The notes under the pieces are model-generated. The model was given only the letters and a program-made list of their open reading frames with translations. It made no database searches and was not told the origin of the DNA. Made by a program: the position numbers and the translations under genes. A stretch of DNA of 64,000 bases from Actinopolymorpha cephalotaxi (GTDB lineage: Bacteria > Actinomycetota > Actinomycetes > Propionibacteriales > Actinopolymorphaceae), in the NCBI RefSeq assembly GCF_013408535.1, contig NZ_JACBZA010000001.1:2998850-3062849 (forward strand), written 5' to 3'. Of the stretch, positions 35,916 through 43,967 are shown piece by piece. How positions within the stretch are numbered: position 1 is the first letter of the stretch; every line of letters begins with the position of its first letter.

Positions 35916-35951
35916 AGGCCGGGACCGCGCTCGTTCGCGCGGCCCCGGCCT
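35916..35951 (-). terminator. Hairpin downstream of the xylose operon
   Basis: Two 15-base arms (AGGCCGGGACCGCGC and a near-perfect complement with one mismatch) surround the loop TCGTTC. It lies 52 bp past the stop of the last xyl-operon gene on the minus strand. No T-tract follows. It is the only strong hairpin in this 270-bp gap and is probably the operon terminator. Confidence 0.65.
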
Positions 35952-36003
35952 CTCGTCGTACGTCCGGGACGGACCCGGTGCGCCCGGGTGGCCCGGGGGT
36001 GGA

Positions 36004-37014
36004 TCAGCCCTCGGAGCTGAACGCGGCGTCGAACGACGACGCGGACGGCTCGATCTCACACAGCGCCCGCACGGTGGCGAGGGCCTCGGGAGCACCCATC
36101 AGCCGGTCCATGCCGGCGTCCTCCCACTCCACCGAGATCGGGCCGTCGTACCCGATCGAGTTCAGCGCCCGGAAGCAGTCCTCCCACGGGACGTCGCCGC
36201 GGCCGGTCGAGACGAAGTCCCAGCCGCGCCGCAGGTCACCCCACGGCAGGTGCGAGGACAGCCGGCCGTTGCGGCCGTTGCCGACCCGGCGCTTGGCGTC
36301 CTTGCAGTCCACGTGGTAGATCCGGTCCTTGAACTCCAGGATGAAGCCCACCGGGTCGAGGTCCTGCCACACGAAGTGGCTGGGGTCCCAGTTGAGCCCG
36401 AACGCCGGACGGTGGCCGATTGCCTCGAGAGTACGGACCGTGGTCCAGTAGTCGTAGGCGATCTCGCTCGGGTGCACCTCGTGCGCGAACTTCACGCCCA
36501 CCTCGTCGAACACGTCGAGGATGGGGTTCCACCGGTCGGCGAAGTCCTGGTAGCCCGCGTCGACGAGGGCCTCCGACGCCGGCGGGAACATCGCGACGTA
36601 CTTCCAGATCGAGGAGCCGGTGAAGCCGACGACCGTGTCGACGCCGAGCCGGGCGGCGGCCCGGGCGGTCATCTTCATCTCCTCCGCGGCCCGCTGGCGG
36701 ACCCCTTCGGGGTCGCCGTCGCCCCAGATCTTCGCCGGCAGGATGTCCTTGTGCCGGGCGTCGATCGGGTCGTCGCAGACGGCCTGGCCCTTCAGGTGGT
36801 TGGAGATCGCCCACAGCTTGAGGTTGTGCTTCTCCAGCGTGTCCAGCTTCGCCTTGACGTACTTGTCGTCCTCGGCGGCCTTCCAGACGTCGAGGTGGTC
36901 GCCCCAGCAGGCGATCTCCAGGCCGTCGTAGCCCCACTCGGAGGCGAGCCGGCACATCTCCTCGAAGGGCAGGTCGGCCCACTGGCCGGTGAACAAAGTG
37001 ACGGGACGGGGCAT
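36004..37014 (-). CDS. Sugar phosphate isomerase/epimerase-family TIM-barrel protein
   Basis: 336 residues; ATG preceded by AGGAGGAGAG. The AP-endonuclease/xylose-isomerase-like barrel carries the four metal-ligand segments in order: [32 protein letters not shown] and [11 protein letters not shown]. Such enzymes isomerise or epimerise keto-sugars and inositol derivatives with Mn or Co. It is the last gene of an operon with a ROK repressor, xylose isomerase and a Gfo/Idh/MocA oxidoreductase. Oxidoreductase plus isomerase pairs often process rarer sugars that feed the same pathway. Confidence 0.88.
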   Translation of the reverse strand: MPRPVTLFTGQWADLPFEEMCRLASEWGYDGLEIACWGDHLDVWKAAEDDKYVKAKLDTLEKHNLKLWAISNHLKGQAVCDDPIDARHKDILPAKIWGDGDPEGVRQRAAEEMKMTARAAARLGVDTVVGFTGSSIWKYVAMFPPASEALVDAGYQDFADRWNPILDVFDEVGVKFAHEVHPSEIAYDYWTTVRTLEAIGHRPAFGLNWDPSHFVWQDLDPVGFILEFKDRIYHVDCKDAKRRVGNGRNGRLSSHLPWGDLRRGWDFVSTGRGDVPWEDCFRALNSIGYDGPISVEWEDAGMDRLMGAPEALATVRALCEIEPSASSFDAAFSSEG

Positions 37015-37029
37015 GCTCTCCTCCTGCGC

Positions 37030-38211
37030 TCAGCTGTTGTCGGTGGTCGGGATCCAGCCGGAGCCGGACTCGGCGCTGCGCTCGACGGCGTCCAGCACCA
37101 ACTGCACCTGCAGTCCGTCGGCGAACGTCGGAGCCGGGTCGGTGCCCGCGGCGATCGCGGTCACCAGGTCGTACGCCTCGTGGGTGAAGCTGTGCTCCCA
37201 GCCGATGATGTGCCCGGCCGGCCACCACGCGGACATGTAGGGGTGCTCGGGCTCGGTGACGAGGATGCGCCGGAAGCCCTGCGTTCCGGCGTCGTCGTCG
37301 GAGAGGTACAGCTCGAGCTCGTTCAGGCGCTCGAGGTCGAAGACGAGCGAGCCCTTCTCGCCGTTCAGTTCGATCCGCAGGCCGTTCCTGCGGCCGGTCG
37401 CGAACCGGGTCGCCTCGTACGTCGCGACCGCGCCGCCGGACAGCCGGGCGATGAACAACGCGGCGTCGTCGACGGTCACCTCGCCGCGCTCGGACGAACC
37501 CGTGCCGCGCAGCCCCTCGGTGGAGGCCACCAGCGGGCGTTCCTTGACGAACGTCTCGGTCAGCCCGCTGACGCCAGTGACTGTCTGGCCGGTGACGAAC
37601 TGCGTGAGGTCGACGATGTGGGACGCGATGTCGCCGAGCGCTCCGGAGCCCGCCTCCTCCTTCTTCAGCCGCCACACCAGCGGGAACTCCGGGTCGGTGA
37701 TCCAGTCCTGCAGGTAGACCGCACGGACGTGCCGGATCGCGCCCAGCTTGCCGTCAAGAACGAGTTGACGGGCGAACGCCGCCGCCGGCACTCGTCGGTA
37801 GTTGAAGCCGACCATCGAGCGGATGCCGTTCTGCGCGGCGGCCTCGGCGGCCTTCACCATCTCCCGGGCTTCCTCGACGGTGTTCGCCAACGGCTTCTCG
37901 CACAGCACGTGCTTGCCCGCGGCGAGGGCGGCGATCGCCACCTCGGCGTGGTTGCCGCCGGGGCTGCACACGTCGACCAGGCCGATGTCGTCGCGTTCGA
38001 CCAGCGCGCGCCAGTCGGTCTCGTAGGAGCGCCAGCCGAACTTCTCGGCGGCGGCCTTCACCTTGTCCTCGCTGCGGCCGGCGATCGCCGCCATGTCCAC
38101 GGCGTACGGCAGGTCGAAGGCCGCGTTCACGGTCCGCCAGGCCTGTGAGTGGGCCTGGCCCATGAACGCGTAGCCCACCATGCCCACGCCGAGCGTTGGC
38201 TTACTTGTCAT
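37030..38211 (-). CDS. Gfo/Idh/MocA-family oxidoreductase in the xylose operon
   Basis: 393 residues; the start at 38211 (MTSKPTLGVGMVGYAFMG) puts the Rossmann motif near the N-terminus, and a longer in-frame start at 38247 is less likely. The nucleotide-binding loop is GMVGYAFMGQAHSQAW. The catalytic EKP lies in HVLCEKPLANT, and GSGALGDIASHIVDL provides the usual DxxxH site. It lies 15 bp upstream of the isomerase/epimerase gene and 54 bp after xylA. It probably oxidises or epimerises a sugar or inositol related to the operon's substrate. Confidence 0.9.
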   Translation of the reverse strand: MTSKPTLGVGMVGYAFMGQAHSQAWRTVNAAFDLPYAVDMAAIAGRSEDKVKAAAEKFGWRSYETDWRALVERDDIGLVDVCSPGGNHAEVAIAALAAGKHVLCEKPLANTVEEAREMVKAAEAAAQNGIRSMVGFNYRRVPAAAFARQLVLDGKLGAIRHVRAVYLQDWITDPEFPLVWRLKKEEAGSGALGDIASHIVDLTQFVTGQTVTGVSGLTETFVKERPLVASTEGLRGTGSSERGEVTVDDAALFIARLSGGAVATYEATRFATGRRNGLRIELNGEKGSLVFDLERLNELELYLSDDDAGTQGFRRILVTEPEHPYMSAWWPAGHIIGWEHSFTHEAYDLVTAIAAGTDPAPTFADGLQVQLVLDAVERSAESGSGWIPTTDNS

Positions 38212-38265
38212 GCGTACGTACTCCCTCGTCCGATCGGTCGAACCCACTCACCACGCCACCAACCC

Positions 38266-39435
38266 TCATTCGGCCACGCCCAGCAGGTGGTCCATGGCCA
38301 GCTGGTCCAGCCGCTCGAAGCCCATCCCCCGCTCGGCCAGGGCCTCGATCCGCGCGTCGTCCCACTTCTCCTCGCGCAGGGAGGCGAGGGTCTCCCCCTC
38401 GGCCAGGGTCGGCCGGGCCAGCTCGTCCAGCCTCGAGTCCGCCAGCGCCGCCTGCACCTGCGGGTCGGCGCGGAACGCCCGCGACTTTTCCCGCAGGATC
38501 AGATAGTTGCGCATGCAGCCGCGCGCGGACTCCCAGACGCCTTCCATGTCCTCGGTCCGTGGCGGCTTGAAGTCGAAGTGTCGCGGACCGTCGTAGCCGC
38601 CGTTCTCCAGCGTGTCGACCGCCCAGAACGCACCGCGCAGGTTGCCGGCGCCGAAGCGCAGGTCCTGGTCGAAACGCGGGCCGTGCTGGCCGTTCAGGTC
38701 CACGTGGAAGAGCTTGCCGTGCCACAGCGCCTGGGCGATGCCGTGGGCGAAGTTGACGCCGGCCATCTCCTCGTGCCCGACCTCGGGGTTGAGGCCGACC
38801 ATCTCGGGGTGCTCGAGCTCGTTGATGAACGCCAGCGCGTGCCCGATCGTGGGCAGCAGGATGTCGCCGCGCGGCTCGTTCGGCTTCGGCTCCACCGCGA
38901 ACCTCAGGTCGTACCCCTGGTCCAGGACGTACTGGCCGAGGATGTCGTACGCCTCCTTCATCCGGTCCAGCGCGACCCGGACGTCCTTGGCGCCACCGGA
39001 CTCCGCACCCTCCCGACCGCCCCAGCACACGTAGACCTTCGCGCCCAGCTCGACGGCCAGGTCGATGTTCTCGGCCACCTTGCGGATCGCGAACCTGCGT
39101 ACGTCGCGGTGGTTGGCGGTGAACCCGCCGTCCTTGAAGATCGGGTGGCCGAACAGGTTGGTGGTGGCCATCGGGACGGTCAGCCCGGTCTCGTCCAGCG
39201 CCTTGCGGAACGCCGCCACGTGGTCGGAGCGCTGGGCCGCGGTCGCGTCGAACGGGAAGACGTCGTTGTCGTGGAACGTCACGCCGTAGGCGCCGAGCTC
39301 GGCCAGCTTGTGGACCGCGTCGGCCGGCGCCAGCGGTGCGCGGACCGCCGAGCCGAACACGTCGACGCCCTCCCAGCCCACGGTCCACAGGCCGAAGGAG
39401 AACTTGTCCTCACGGGTCGGGGTGTAGTCGGTCAT
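38266..39435 (-). CDS. xylA: Xylose isomerase
   Basis: 389 residues, the length of class I actinobacterial xylose isomerases; it interconverts D-xylose and D-xylulose in the cytoplasm. Catalytic and metal features are intact: [12 protein letters not shown] with the catalytic His, [14 protein letters not shown] with the bridging Glu and nearby Lys, [31 protein letters not shown] and FDFKPPR. The start at 39435 is after GAGGAGA and overlaps the ROK regulator stop by ATGA, so both are translated from one message. The kinase partner xylB lies 3 kb upstream. Confidence 0.96.
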   Translation of the reverse strand: MTDYTPTREDKFSFGLWTVGWEGVDVFGSAVRAPLAPADAVHKLAELGAYGVTFHDNDVFPFDATAAQRSDHVAAFRKALDETGLTVPMATTNLFGHPIFKDGGFTANHRDVRRFAIRKVAENIDLAVELGAKVYVCWGGREGAESGGAKDVRVALDRMKEAYDILGQYVLDQGYDLRFAVEPKPNEPRGDILLPTIGHALAFINELEHPEMVGLNPEVGHEEMAGVNFAHGIAQALWHGKLFHVDLNGQHGPRFDQDLRFGAGNLRGAFWAVDTLENGGYDGPRHFDFKPPRTEDMEGVWESARGCMRNYLILREKSRAFRADPQVQAALADSRLDELARPTLAEGETLASLREEKWDDARIEALAERGMGFERLDQLAMDHLLGVAE

Positions 39436-40841
39436 CCGATCTCCTCTACGAGAGTTGGTGATGCGTGTACGGCTGACGTCGGGGACTGGGTGGTCGCCGG
39501 GGACTGGGCGGCCAGGGTCGGCACCAGCGTCGGGTCGTCGAGTACGGGCGCGAGCACCGCGTGGGCGGCACCGGTCGCGGCCGCCGCCAGCCCGAGCCGG
39601 GACAACGTGACCCGGACGCCGCCGGCGTCCGGAGCGACGACCCGGGCCGCGAGCTCGGCCTGGGCCACCGGGCGGAGGAACTCCCCCAGCCGGGCGAAGT
39701 AGCCGCCGAGCACCAGCACCCGCGGATTGGTGAGGTTGACCAGCATCGAGGCGCCGTGCCCGAGCGCCCGGCCCACCCGGTCGAACGCCGCCAGGGTGCG
39801 CTCGTCGCCGTCGCGGGCGCGTTCGAGCAGCAGGTCCAGGCGTACGTCCAGGTCCTCGTCGTGCCGGTGCACCGGGTCGTCCGGCGGGGCGGCCAGGTCG
39901 AGCAGGGCGCCGAGCCCGCACAGCGTCTCCCAGCAGCCGCGGCGGCCGCAGCCGCACCGGGCGCCGTCCGGCGCCACCGCGAGGTGACCCACCTCACCGG
40001 CGAACCCGCCGCTGCCGCGTACCAGCCGGCCGTCGACGACCAGACCGCCGCCCACGCCGACCCCGCCGGTGACCAGCACCAGGTCGCGGTCGTCGGGTCC
40101 GGCGTCGCCGGCGAACTCGGCGAGGGTGGCCAGCGTGGCCTCGTTGTCCACCAGCAGCCGCTCGTCCCAGGGCCGGGACCCGCCGGGCAGCCAGGGCAGA
40201 GCAGAACCGGCCAGCCGGTCGGCGAGCAGGTCGTGCAGTGGTACGTCGCGCCAGCGCAGGTTGGGCGCCACTCGTACGGTCCCGCGGGTGCCGTCGACCA
40301 GGCCCGGCGCGGCCACCCCGACTCCGGCCAGGACGGCCGGGTCGTCCGCGGTGGCGAACGCCGTGCCGGCCAGCGTCCGGTCGGCCAGCTCGGTCACCAG
40401 GCGGACCACCTCGTCGGCGGTGGCGTCCACCCCGGCCGGCACGTCGAAGGCGGTCCGGGTCAGCACCCGCTCCCGGCCACCGAGGTCGAGGACGACGCCG
40501 CACAGGTAGTCGACGTTCAGCTCCACCCCGATCGCGAGCACCCGCCCGGTGGCCAGCTCGACCGGCTGACCCGGTCGGCCGACCGCGCCGGACCGTGCGG
40601 TGTCGCCGTTGGAGGCGGCGTCGGCGGCGGTGGTGCCGGGCCTGGCGGTGTGCACCAGGCCGCGACCTGCAAGCTCGGTGACCAGGCTGGAGACGGTGGC
40701 CTTGGTGAGGCTGGTGTCGGCGGCGAGCTGGGCCCGGCTTCGCCCGCCCGCCCGCAACGCCCGGACCGCCACGGCCAGGTTGGCCCGGCGGACGGCGGCA
40801 TGATCGGCCCGGCCCGGCAGCTGCCTGGTCGCGCCGTTCAC
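39432..40841 (-). CDS. ROK-family transcriptional repressor (XylR type)
   Basis: 469 residues from a GTG at 40841 with GGAGG six bases upstream; the open frame continues further back but without a ribosome site. Residues 10-75 form a winged helix-turn-helix ([20 protein letters not shown]). The ROK sugar-kinase-like domain includes the ATP-type loop [10 protein letters not shown], the HExGH-like EVGHLAVA and the zinc-binding [13 protein letters not shown] repressors release DNA on binding a sugar. First gene of the operon with xylA; a matching inverted repeat lies 72 bp upstream, so autoregulation is likely. Confidence 0.92.
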   Translation of the reverse strand: MNGATRQLPGRADHAAVRRANLAVAVRALRAGGRSRAQLAADTSLTKATVSSLVTELAGRGLVHTARPGTTAADAASNGDTARSGAVGRPGQPVELATGRVLAIGVELNVDYLCGVVLDLGGRERVLTRTAFDVPAGVDATADEVVRLVTELADRTLAGTAFATADDPAVLAGVGVAAPGLVDGTRGTVRVAPNLRWRDVPLHDLLADRLAGSALPWLPGGSRPWDERLLVDNEATLATLAEFAGDAGPDDRDLVLVTGGVGVGGGLVVDGRLVRGSGGFAGEVGHLAVAPDGARCGCGRRGCWETLCGLGALLDLAAPPDDPVHRHDEDLDVRLDLLLERARDGDERTLAAFDRVGRALGHGASMLVNLTNPRVLVLGGYFARLGEFLRPVAQAELAARVVAPDAGGVRVTLSRLGLAAAATGAAHAVLAPVLDDPTLVPTLAAQSPATTQSPTSAVHASPTLVEEIG

Positions 40842-40912
40842 GGAACCTCCAGTACGGACCCGTCGTGGGCGAGGACCGCGCCCGGCACTCCGGCCGGATT
40901 TCGGTCGCCCAT

Positions 40913-40933
40913 TTTGTTCAGGGTCCGAACAAA
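40913..40933. promoter_or_regulatory. Candidate XylR/ROK operator upstream of the xylose operon
   Basis: Perfect 7-base arms TTTGTTC and GAACAAA flank a 7-base centre. The site lies 72 bp upstream of the repressor GTG. AT-rich TTTGTT/AACAAA half-sites are unusual in this GC background and match the general form of ROK/XylR operators. No second copy was found in front of xylB. Confidence 0.75.
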
Positions 40934-41127
40934 CTAGGACCGCGGCGCACCGGGGGTCAAGGCGCGGCATCCGCCTGCCGGGAAGTCGCCCCCCGACCGC
41001 GTCCGGAACCAGCCACCCGGGTCGCAGCCACGCCCCGGCTGTGAGGTCACGCGTTCCCGCCGTGGCGATCATCGCCCGGACGTACGCTGACCGGGAAACG
41101 GCTCGTCGGCGACGCGGGGAGCGCGCT

Positions 41128-41694
41128 GTGGTCCATCCGCCTGACCACCCAGAACGAACTGGCCCTGGACGAACCGGCCGTGAACGAACCGGCCCTGAAA
41201 GAACGGGCCCTGAAAGAACGGGCCGTGGCAGCGGCAAGCGGGTCCTCGTCGCCGGAGTCGGCAACGTCTTCTGCGCCGACGACGGCTTCGGCGTCGCGGT
41301 GATCCACCGGCTTACCCGCGACCCGCTGCCCGCGCTGGTGGACCTGCGCGACTACGGCATTCGCGGCCGGCACCTCGCCGCGCAGCACCTCGACGGGTAC
41401 GAGCTGGTGGTCCTCGTCGACTCGCTGCACCGCGACGGCCCGCCGGGCACGTTGTACGTCGTGGAGGCTGCCGACGACGCGGCGGGGGCGGGACCGTACC
41501 CACCACCCGACGGAGTGCTGGCGCTCGTGCCCGCGATCCACCGCCAGGTCGCCCGGGTCGTGGTCGTGGGGTGCGAACCCGGCGACATCGGCACCGGCAT
41601 CGGCCTGTCACCCGCGGTGGAGAACGCCGTGGGACCCGCGGCGAAGCTGGTCCTGGACATTGTCACCCGCGCCCACCGCTCCTGGTCTGGCTGA
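41128..41694 (+). CDS. Hydrogenase-maturation-type protease (HycI/HyaD family), orphan
   Basis: 188 residues if started at the GTG at 41128, which has GGGGAG upstream; the frame is open back to 41041. After an N-terminal Arg/Thr/Gly/Pro-rich extension of about 37 residues, the protease fold begins KRVLVAGVGNVFCADDGFG, the GN...DDGFG motif that binds nickel in HybD-type enzymes. It continues with VVLVDSLHRDGPPGTLYVV and GCEPGDIGTGIGLSP. These enzymes clip the C-terminus of [NiFe]-hydrogenase large subunits. No hydrogenase gene lies within this window. Confidence 0.85.
   Translation: MVHPPDHPERTGPGRTGRERTGPERTGPERTGRGSGKRVLVAGVGNVFCADDGFGVAVIHRLTRDPLPALVDLRDYGIRGRHLAAQHLDGYELVVLVDSLHRDGPPGTLYVVEAADDAAGAGPYPPPDGVLALVPAIHRQVARVVVVGCEPGDIGTGIGLSPAVENAVGPAAKLVLDIVTRAHRSWSG
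41156..41230 (+). repeat. Five tandem 15-bp units within the hydrogenase-protease 5' region
   Basis: Units begin at 41156, 41171, 41186, 41201 and 41216. Typical sequence is GAACCGGCCCTGAAA, with one to four differences between units. In the protease frame they encode repeated RTGPE-like residues. A second frame is also open and reads as EPAVN/ERALK repeats. The array expands the region between the start codon and the catalytic fold. Confidence 0.8.
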
Positions 41695-41746
41695 TCCCCA
41701 GGAGAGAAGTCCGCGCGGTCCGGGTGTCCCCGGACCGCGCGCTCCG

Positions 41747-42217
41747 TCAGGCGGACGGTGGTGGGTTACGGGTGGGCGGATGTGCGTTGACCAGGCCCGG
41801 AGCGGCCGCCGGGCGGCGCGCCAGGTCAGGTCGCCGGGCCCAGTCGGGCCGGACCCCGGCAGGCACCGCGCCCGGCACCCTCGGCCGGTTCGCGGCCACC
41901 GCGGCCTGGTCCCGAGAACCCTGCTGCTGGCTGGCCGGCGTGGTGTCCGGTGCCCAGCTTCGCGGGTCCGAGGTCATGCCCAGGAGATACGTCACCGTGC
42001 ATTCCAGCGCGTGGGCAAGCTCGGGTAGCTTCGCCACGTCCAGTCCGGCACCGTGCTCCAGGCTGCTGAGGGCCTTGTTGGTCGTGAGGACGCCGAGCCG
42101 GCCCAATCGGCTGACCACCTGCTTCTGGGTCAGTCCGAGGCGGCGACGCCGCTCACGCAGACGTTGCATCACGATCAGCCGTCGACGGGCGCCGACGTCG
42201 GCAGAGTTCATCACCAT
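41747..42217 (-). CDS. XRE-family helix-turn-helix regulator
   Basis: 156 residues; ATG at 42217 with GGGGAGG upstream is preferred over an upstream in-frame ATG at 42271. The N-terminal HTH_3 domain spans about residues 14-80 (RLRERRRRLGLTQKQVVSRLG, then KALSSLEHGAGLDVAKLPEL), ending YLLGM. The remaining 70 residues are Ala/Pro/Arg-rich and probably unstructured. Its target is unknown. It is convergent with the protease gene and lies upstream, on the same strand, of the ROK/xylA operon. Confidence 0.85.
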   Translation of the reverse strand: MVMNSADVGARRRLIVMQRLRERRRRLGLTQKQVVSRLGRLGVLTTNKALSSLEHGAGLDVAKLPELAHALECTVTYLLGMTSDPRSWAPDTTPASQQQGSRDQAAVAANRPRVPGAVPAGVRPDWARRPDLARRPAAAPGLVNAHPPTRNPPPSA

Positions 42218-42401
42218 TGTGCCTCCCCGAAACAGGCACCTTCCCCACCGAGTGCGACGCCAACCGCACACGTTGTGACCAACCGAATGTGTCCGGCGAG
42301 TCGCGCCGACTTCCCCGCATGTCGCGAGCGACGTGCCCCACGTCGGGCCGCCCAGGTCAGGCCCAGGTCAGTCCCAGGTCAGCCGCGGGATCGCCTGACG
42401 G

Positions 42402-43820
42402 TCAGTCGCCCGGATGCAGGGCGGTGCGCGCCTGCGCGTACGCCGACCGGATGCGCTCGCCGGCGGCCTCGTCCACGTCGTCGCGTACCACCGACTCGCC
42501 GAGACTCCACGACGGCGGCGCCTCCGAGCCCGCCAGCGCCCACGCGGCCTGCCGGGCCGCGCCGAGCGCGACGTACTCCGCCGGCGGCGGCACGGTGACG
42601 GGTACGCCGAACACCGTCGGGGCAGCCGAGCGCACCGCCTCCGACCGGGCGGCACCGCCGATCAGGAGCACCCGGCGCACGGTCACGCCCTGCGCCCGCA
42701 CCGCGTCCAGCCCGTCGGCGAGACCGCACAGCATGCCCTCGACCGCGGCCCGGGCCAGGTTGGCCGGCGTCATCGTGTCCCGCCGGAGGTTGTGCAGCGA
42801 ACCCGCCGCGTCCGGGAGGTTGGGGGTGCGCTCGCCGTCGAGGTAGGGCAGCAGCACCAGCCCACCCGCTCCGGGCGCGGCCTCGCGGGCCAGCCGCTCC
42901 AGGCCGGCCAGGTCGACGCCGAGCATGTCCGCGGTGGCGGTGAGCACCCGGGCGGCGTTCAGCGTGCAGACCAGCGGCAGGAACCGCCCGGTCGCGTCGG
43001 CGAAGCCGGCCACGATGCCGGCCGGGTCGGTGGACGGCTTGTCGTGGACGGCGAAGACGGTGCCGCTGGTGCCGAGGGAGACCACCACGTCACCGGGCTC
43101 GATGCCCAGGCCGAGCGCGGCCCCCATGTTGTCGCCGGTGCCGGCCGAGACCAGCGTGCCGGGACGAAGGATGCCGTTCAGTCCGGCCGTGCCCGTCTCC
43201 CCCGCGGGTTCGGCCGGGCCGAGCACGGTGGGGAGTTCGGGCGTACGGCCGAGCGCGAGCTGGAGCAGGTCGGTGCGGTAGTCGCCGGTCACCGGGGACC
43301 AGTACGCCGTGCCGGACGCGTCGCCGCGGTCGGTCACCGGCCGGTCCGGTCGCCCGCACAGCTCCCAGGTCAGATAGTCGTGCGGCAGCAGTACCCGGGC
43401 CACCCGCTCGGCGTTGGCCGGCTCGTGCTCGGCCAGCCAGGCGAGCTTGCTCACGGTCATGCTGGCCAGCGGCACCGATCCGACCGCCTCCGCCCAGCCG
43501 CCCGGGCCGAGCAGCCGCACCAGCCGGCGGGCCGCTTCCGCGGACCGGGTGTCGTTCCACAGCAGCGCCGGGCGGACGACCTCGCCGGCCTCGTCCAGGG
43601 TGACCATGCCGTGCTGCTGGCCGGCGACGCCGACCGCGGCCACGTCGTCCAGCAGCCCCTCGGCCGCCTCCTTCAGCGCCGACCACCACGCGTCCGGCGG
43701 GCACTCGGTGCCGTCCGGGTGTGCGGCGACGCGCTCGTCGAGCACCTCGCCGGTGTCGGCGTCGGCCACGACGATCTTGCAGGACTGGGTGGAGGAGTCG
43801 ACTCCGGCGACCTTCGGCAT
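42402..43820 (-). CDS. xylB: Xylulokinase (FGGY family)
   Basis: 472 residues. Phosphorylates D-xylulose with ATP to xylulose 5-phosphate for the pentose phosphate pathway. The N-terminal FGGY domain begins [19 protein letters not shown]. The catalytic region shows [16 protein letters not shown] and LLWNDTRS, with DYLTWELCG further on. The C-terminal ATPase fold has [27 protein letters not shown] and [17 protein letters not shown]. It is separated from the ROK-xylA operon by the regulator and protease genes and has no copy of that operon's operator, so it may be controlled separately. Confidence 0.93.
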   Translation of the reverse strand: MPKVAGVDSSTQSCKIVVADADTGEVLDERVAAHPDGTECPPDAWWSALKEAAEGLLDDVAAVGVAGQQHGMVTLDEAGEVVRPALLWNDTRSAEAARRLVRLLGPGGWAEAVGSVPLASMTVSKLAWLAEHEPANAERVARVLLPHDYLTWELCGRPDRPVTDRGDASGTAYWSPVTGDYRTDLLQLALGRTPELPTVLGPAEPAGETGTAGLNGILRPGTLVSAGTGDNMGAALGLGIEPGDVVVSLGTSGTVFAVHDKPSTDPAGIVAGFADATGRFLPLVCTLNAARVLTATADMLGVDLAGLERLAREAAPGAGGLVLLPYLDGERTPNLPDAAGSLHNLRRDTMTPANLARAAVEGMLCGLADGLDAVRAQGVTVRRVLLIGGAARSEAVRSAAPTVFGVPVTVPPPAEYVALGAARQAAWALAGSEAPPSWSLGESVVRDDVDEAAGERIRSAYAQARTALHPGD

Positions 43821-43889
43821 GCTCTAGAAACTAACCGCTGCCGCCAACCGGCCGGTGCGGCAGGTGGCGGCCGGGCGCCGAGCCGGTCC

Positions 43890-43954
43890 GGTCCCGGCCA
43901 CCGGGACCTCGGTCAACGGGCGCCGCCGGGTGCGGTGCGGTGCGGCGCGGCGCC
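43890..43954 (-). terminator. Two GC hairpins between xylB and dnaG, candidate dnaG terminators
   Basis: On the minus strand, past the dnaG stop, the first structure has arms GGCGCCGC/GCGGCGCC (43919-43926 and 43947-43954). The second, tighter one has GGTCCCGG/CCGGGACC around a 3-base loop (43890-43908). No T-run is present. The region is very GC-rich, so chance pairing is possible. Confidence 0.4.
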
Positions 43955-43967
43955 GACCGGTCCGGAG

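Noticed and set aside
35155-38148. 997-codon rightward open frame opposite the epimerase and xylose-operon genes
   Set aside because: It is a GC-driven antisense frame. The leftward genes have recognisable families and ribosome sites, while this frame has His/Arg/Val-rich composition and no domain.
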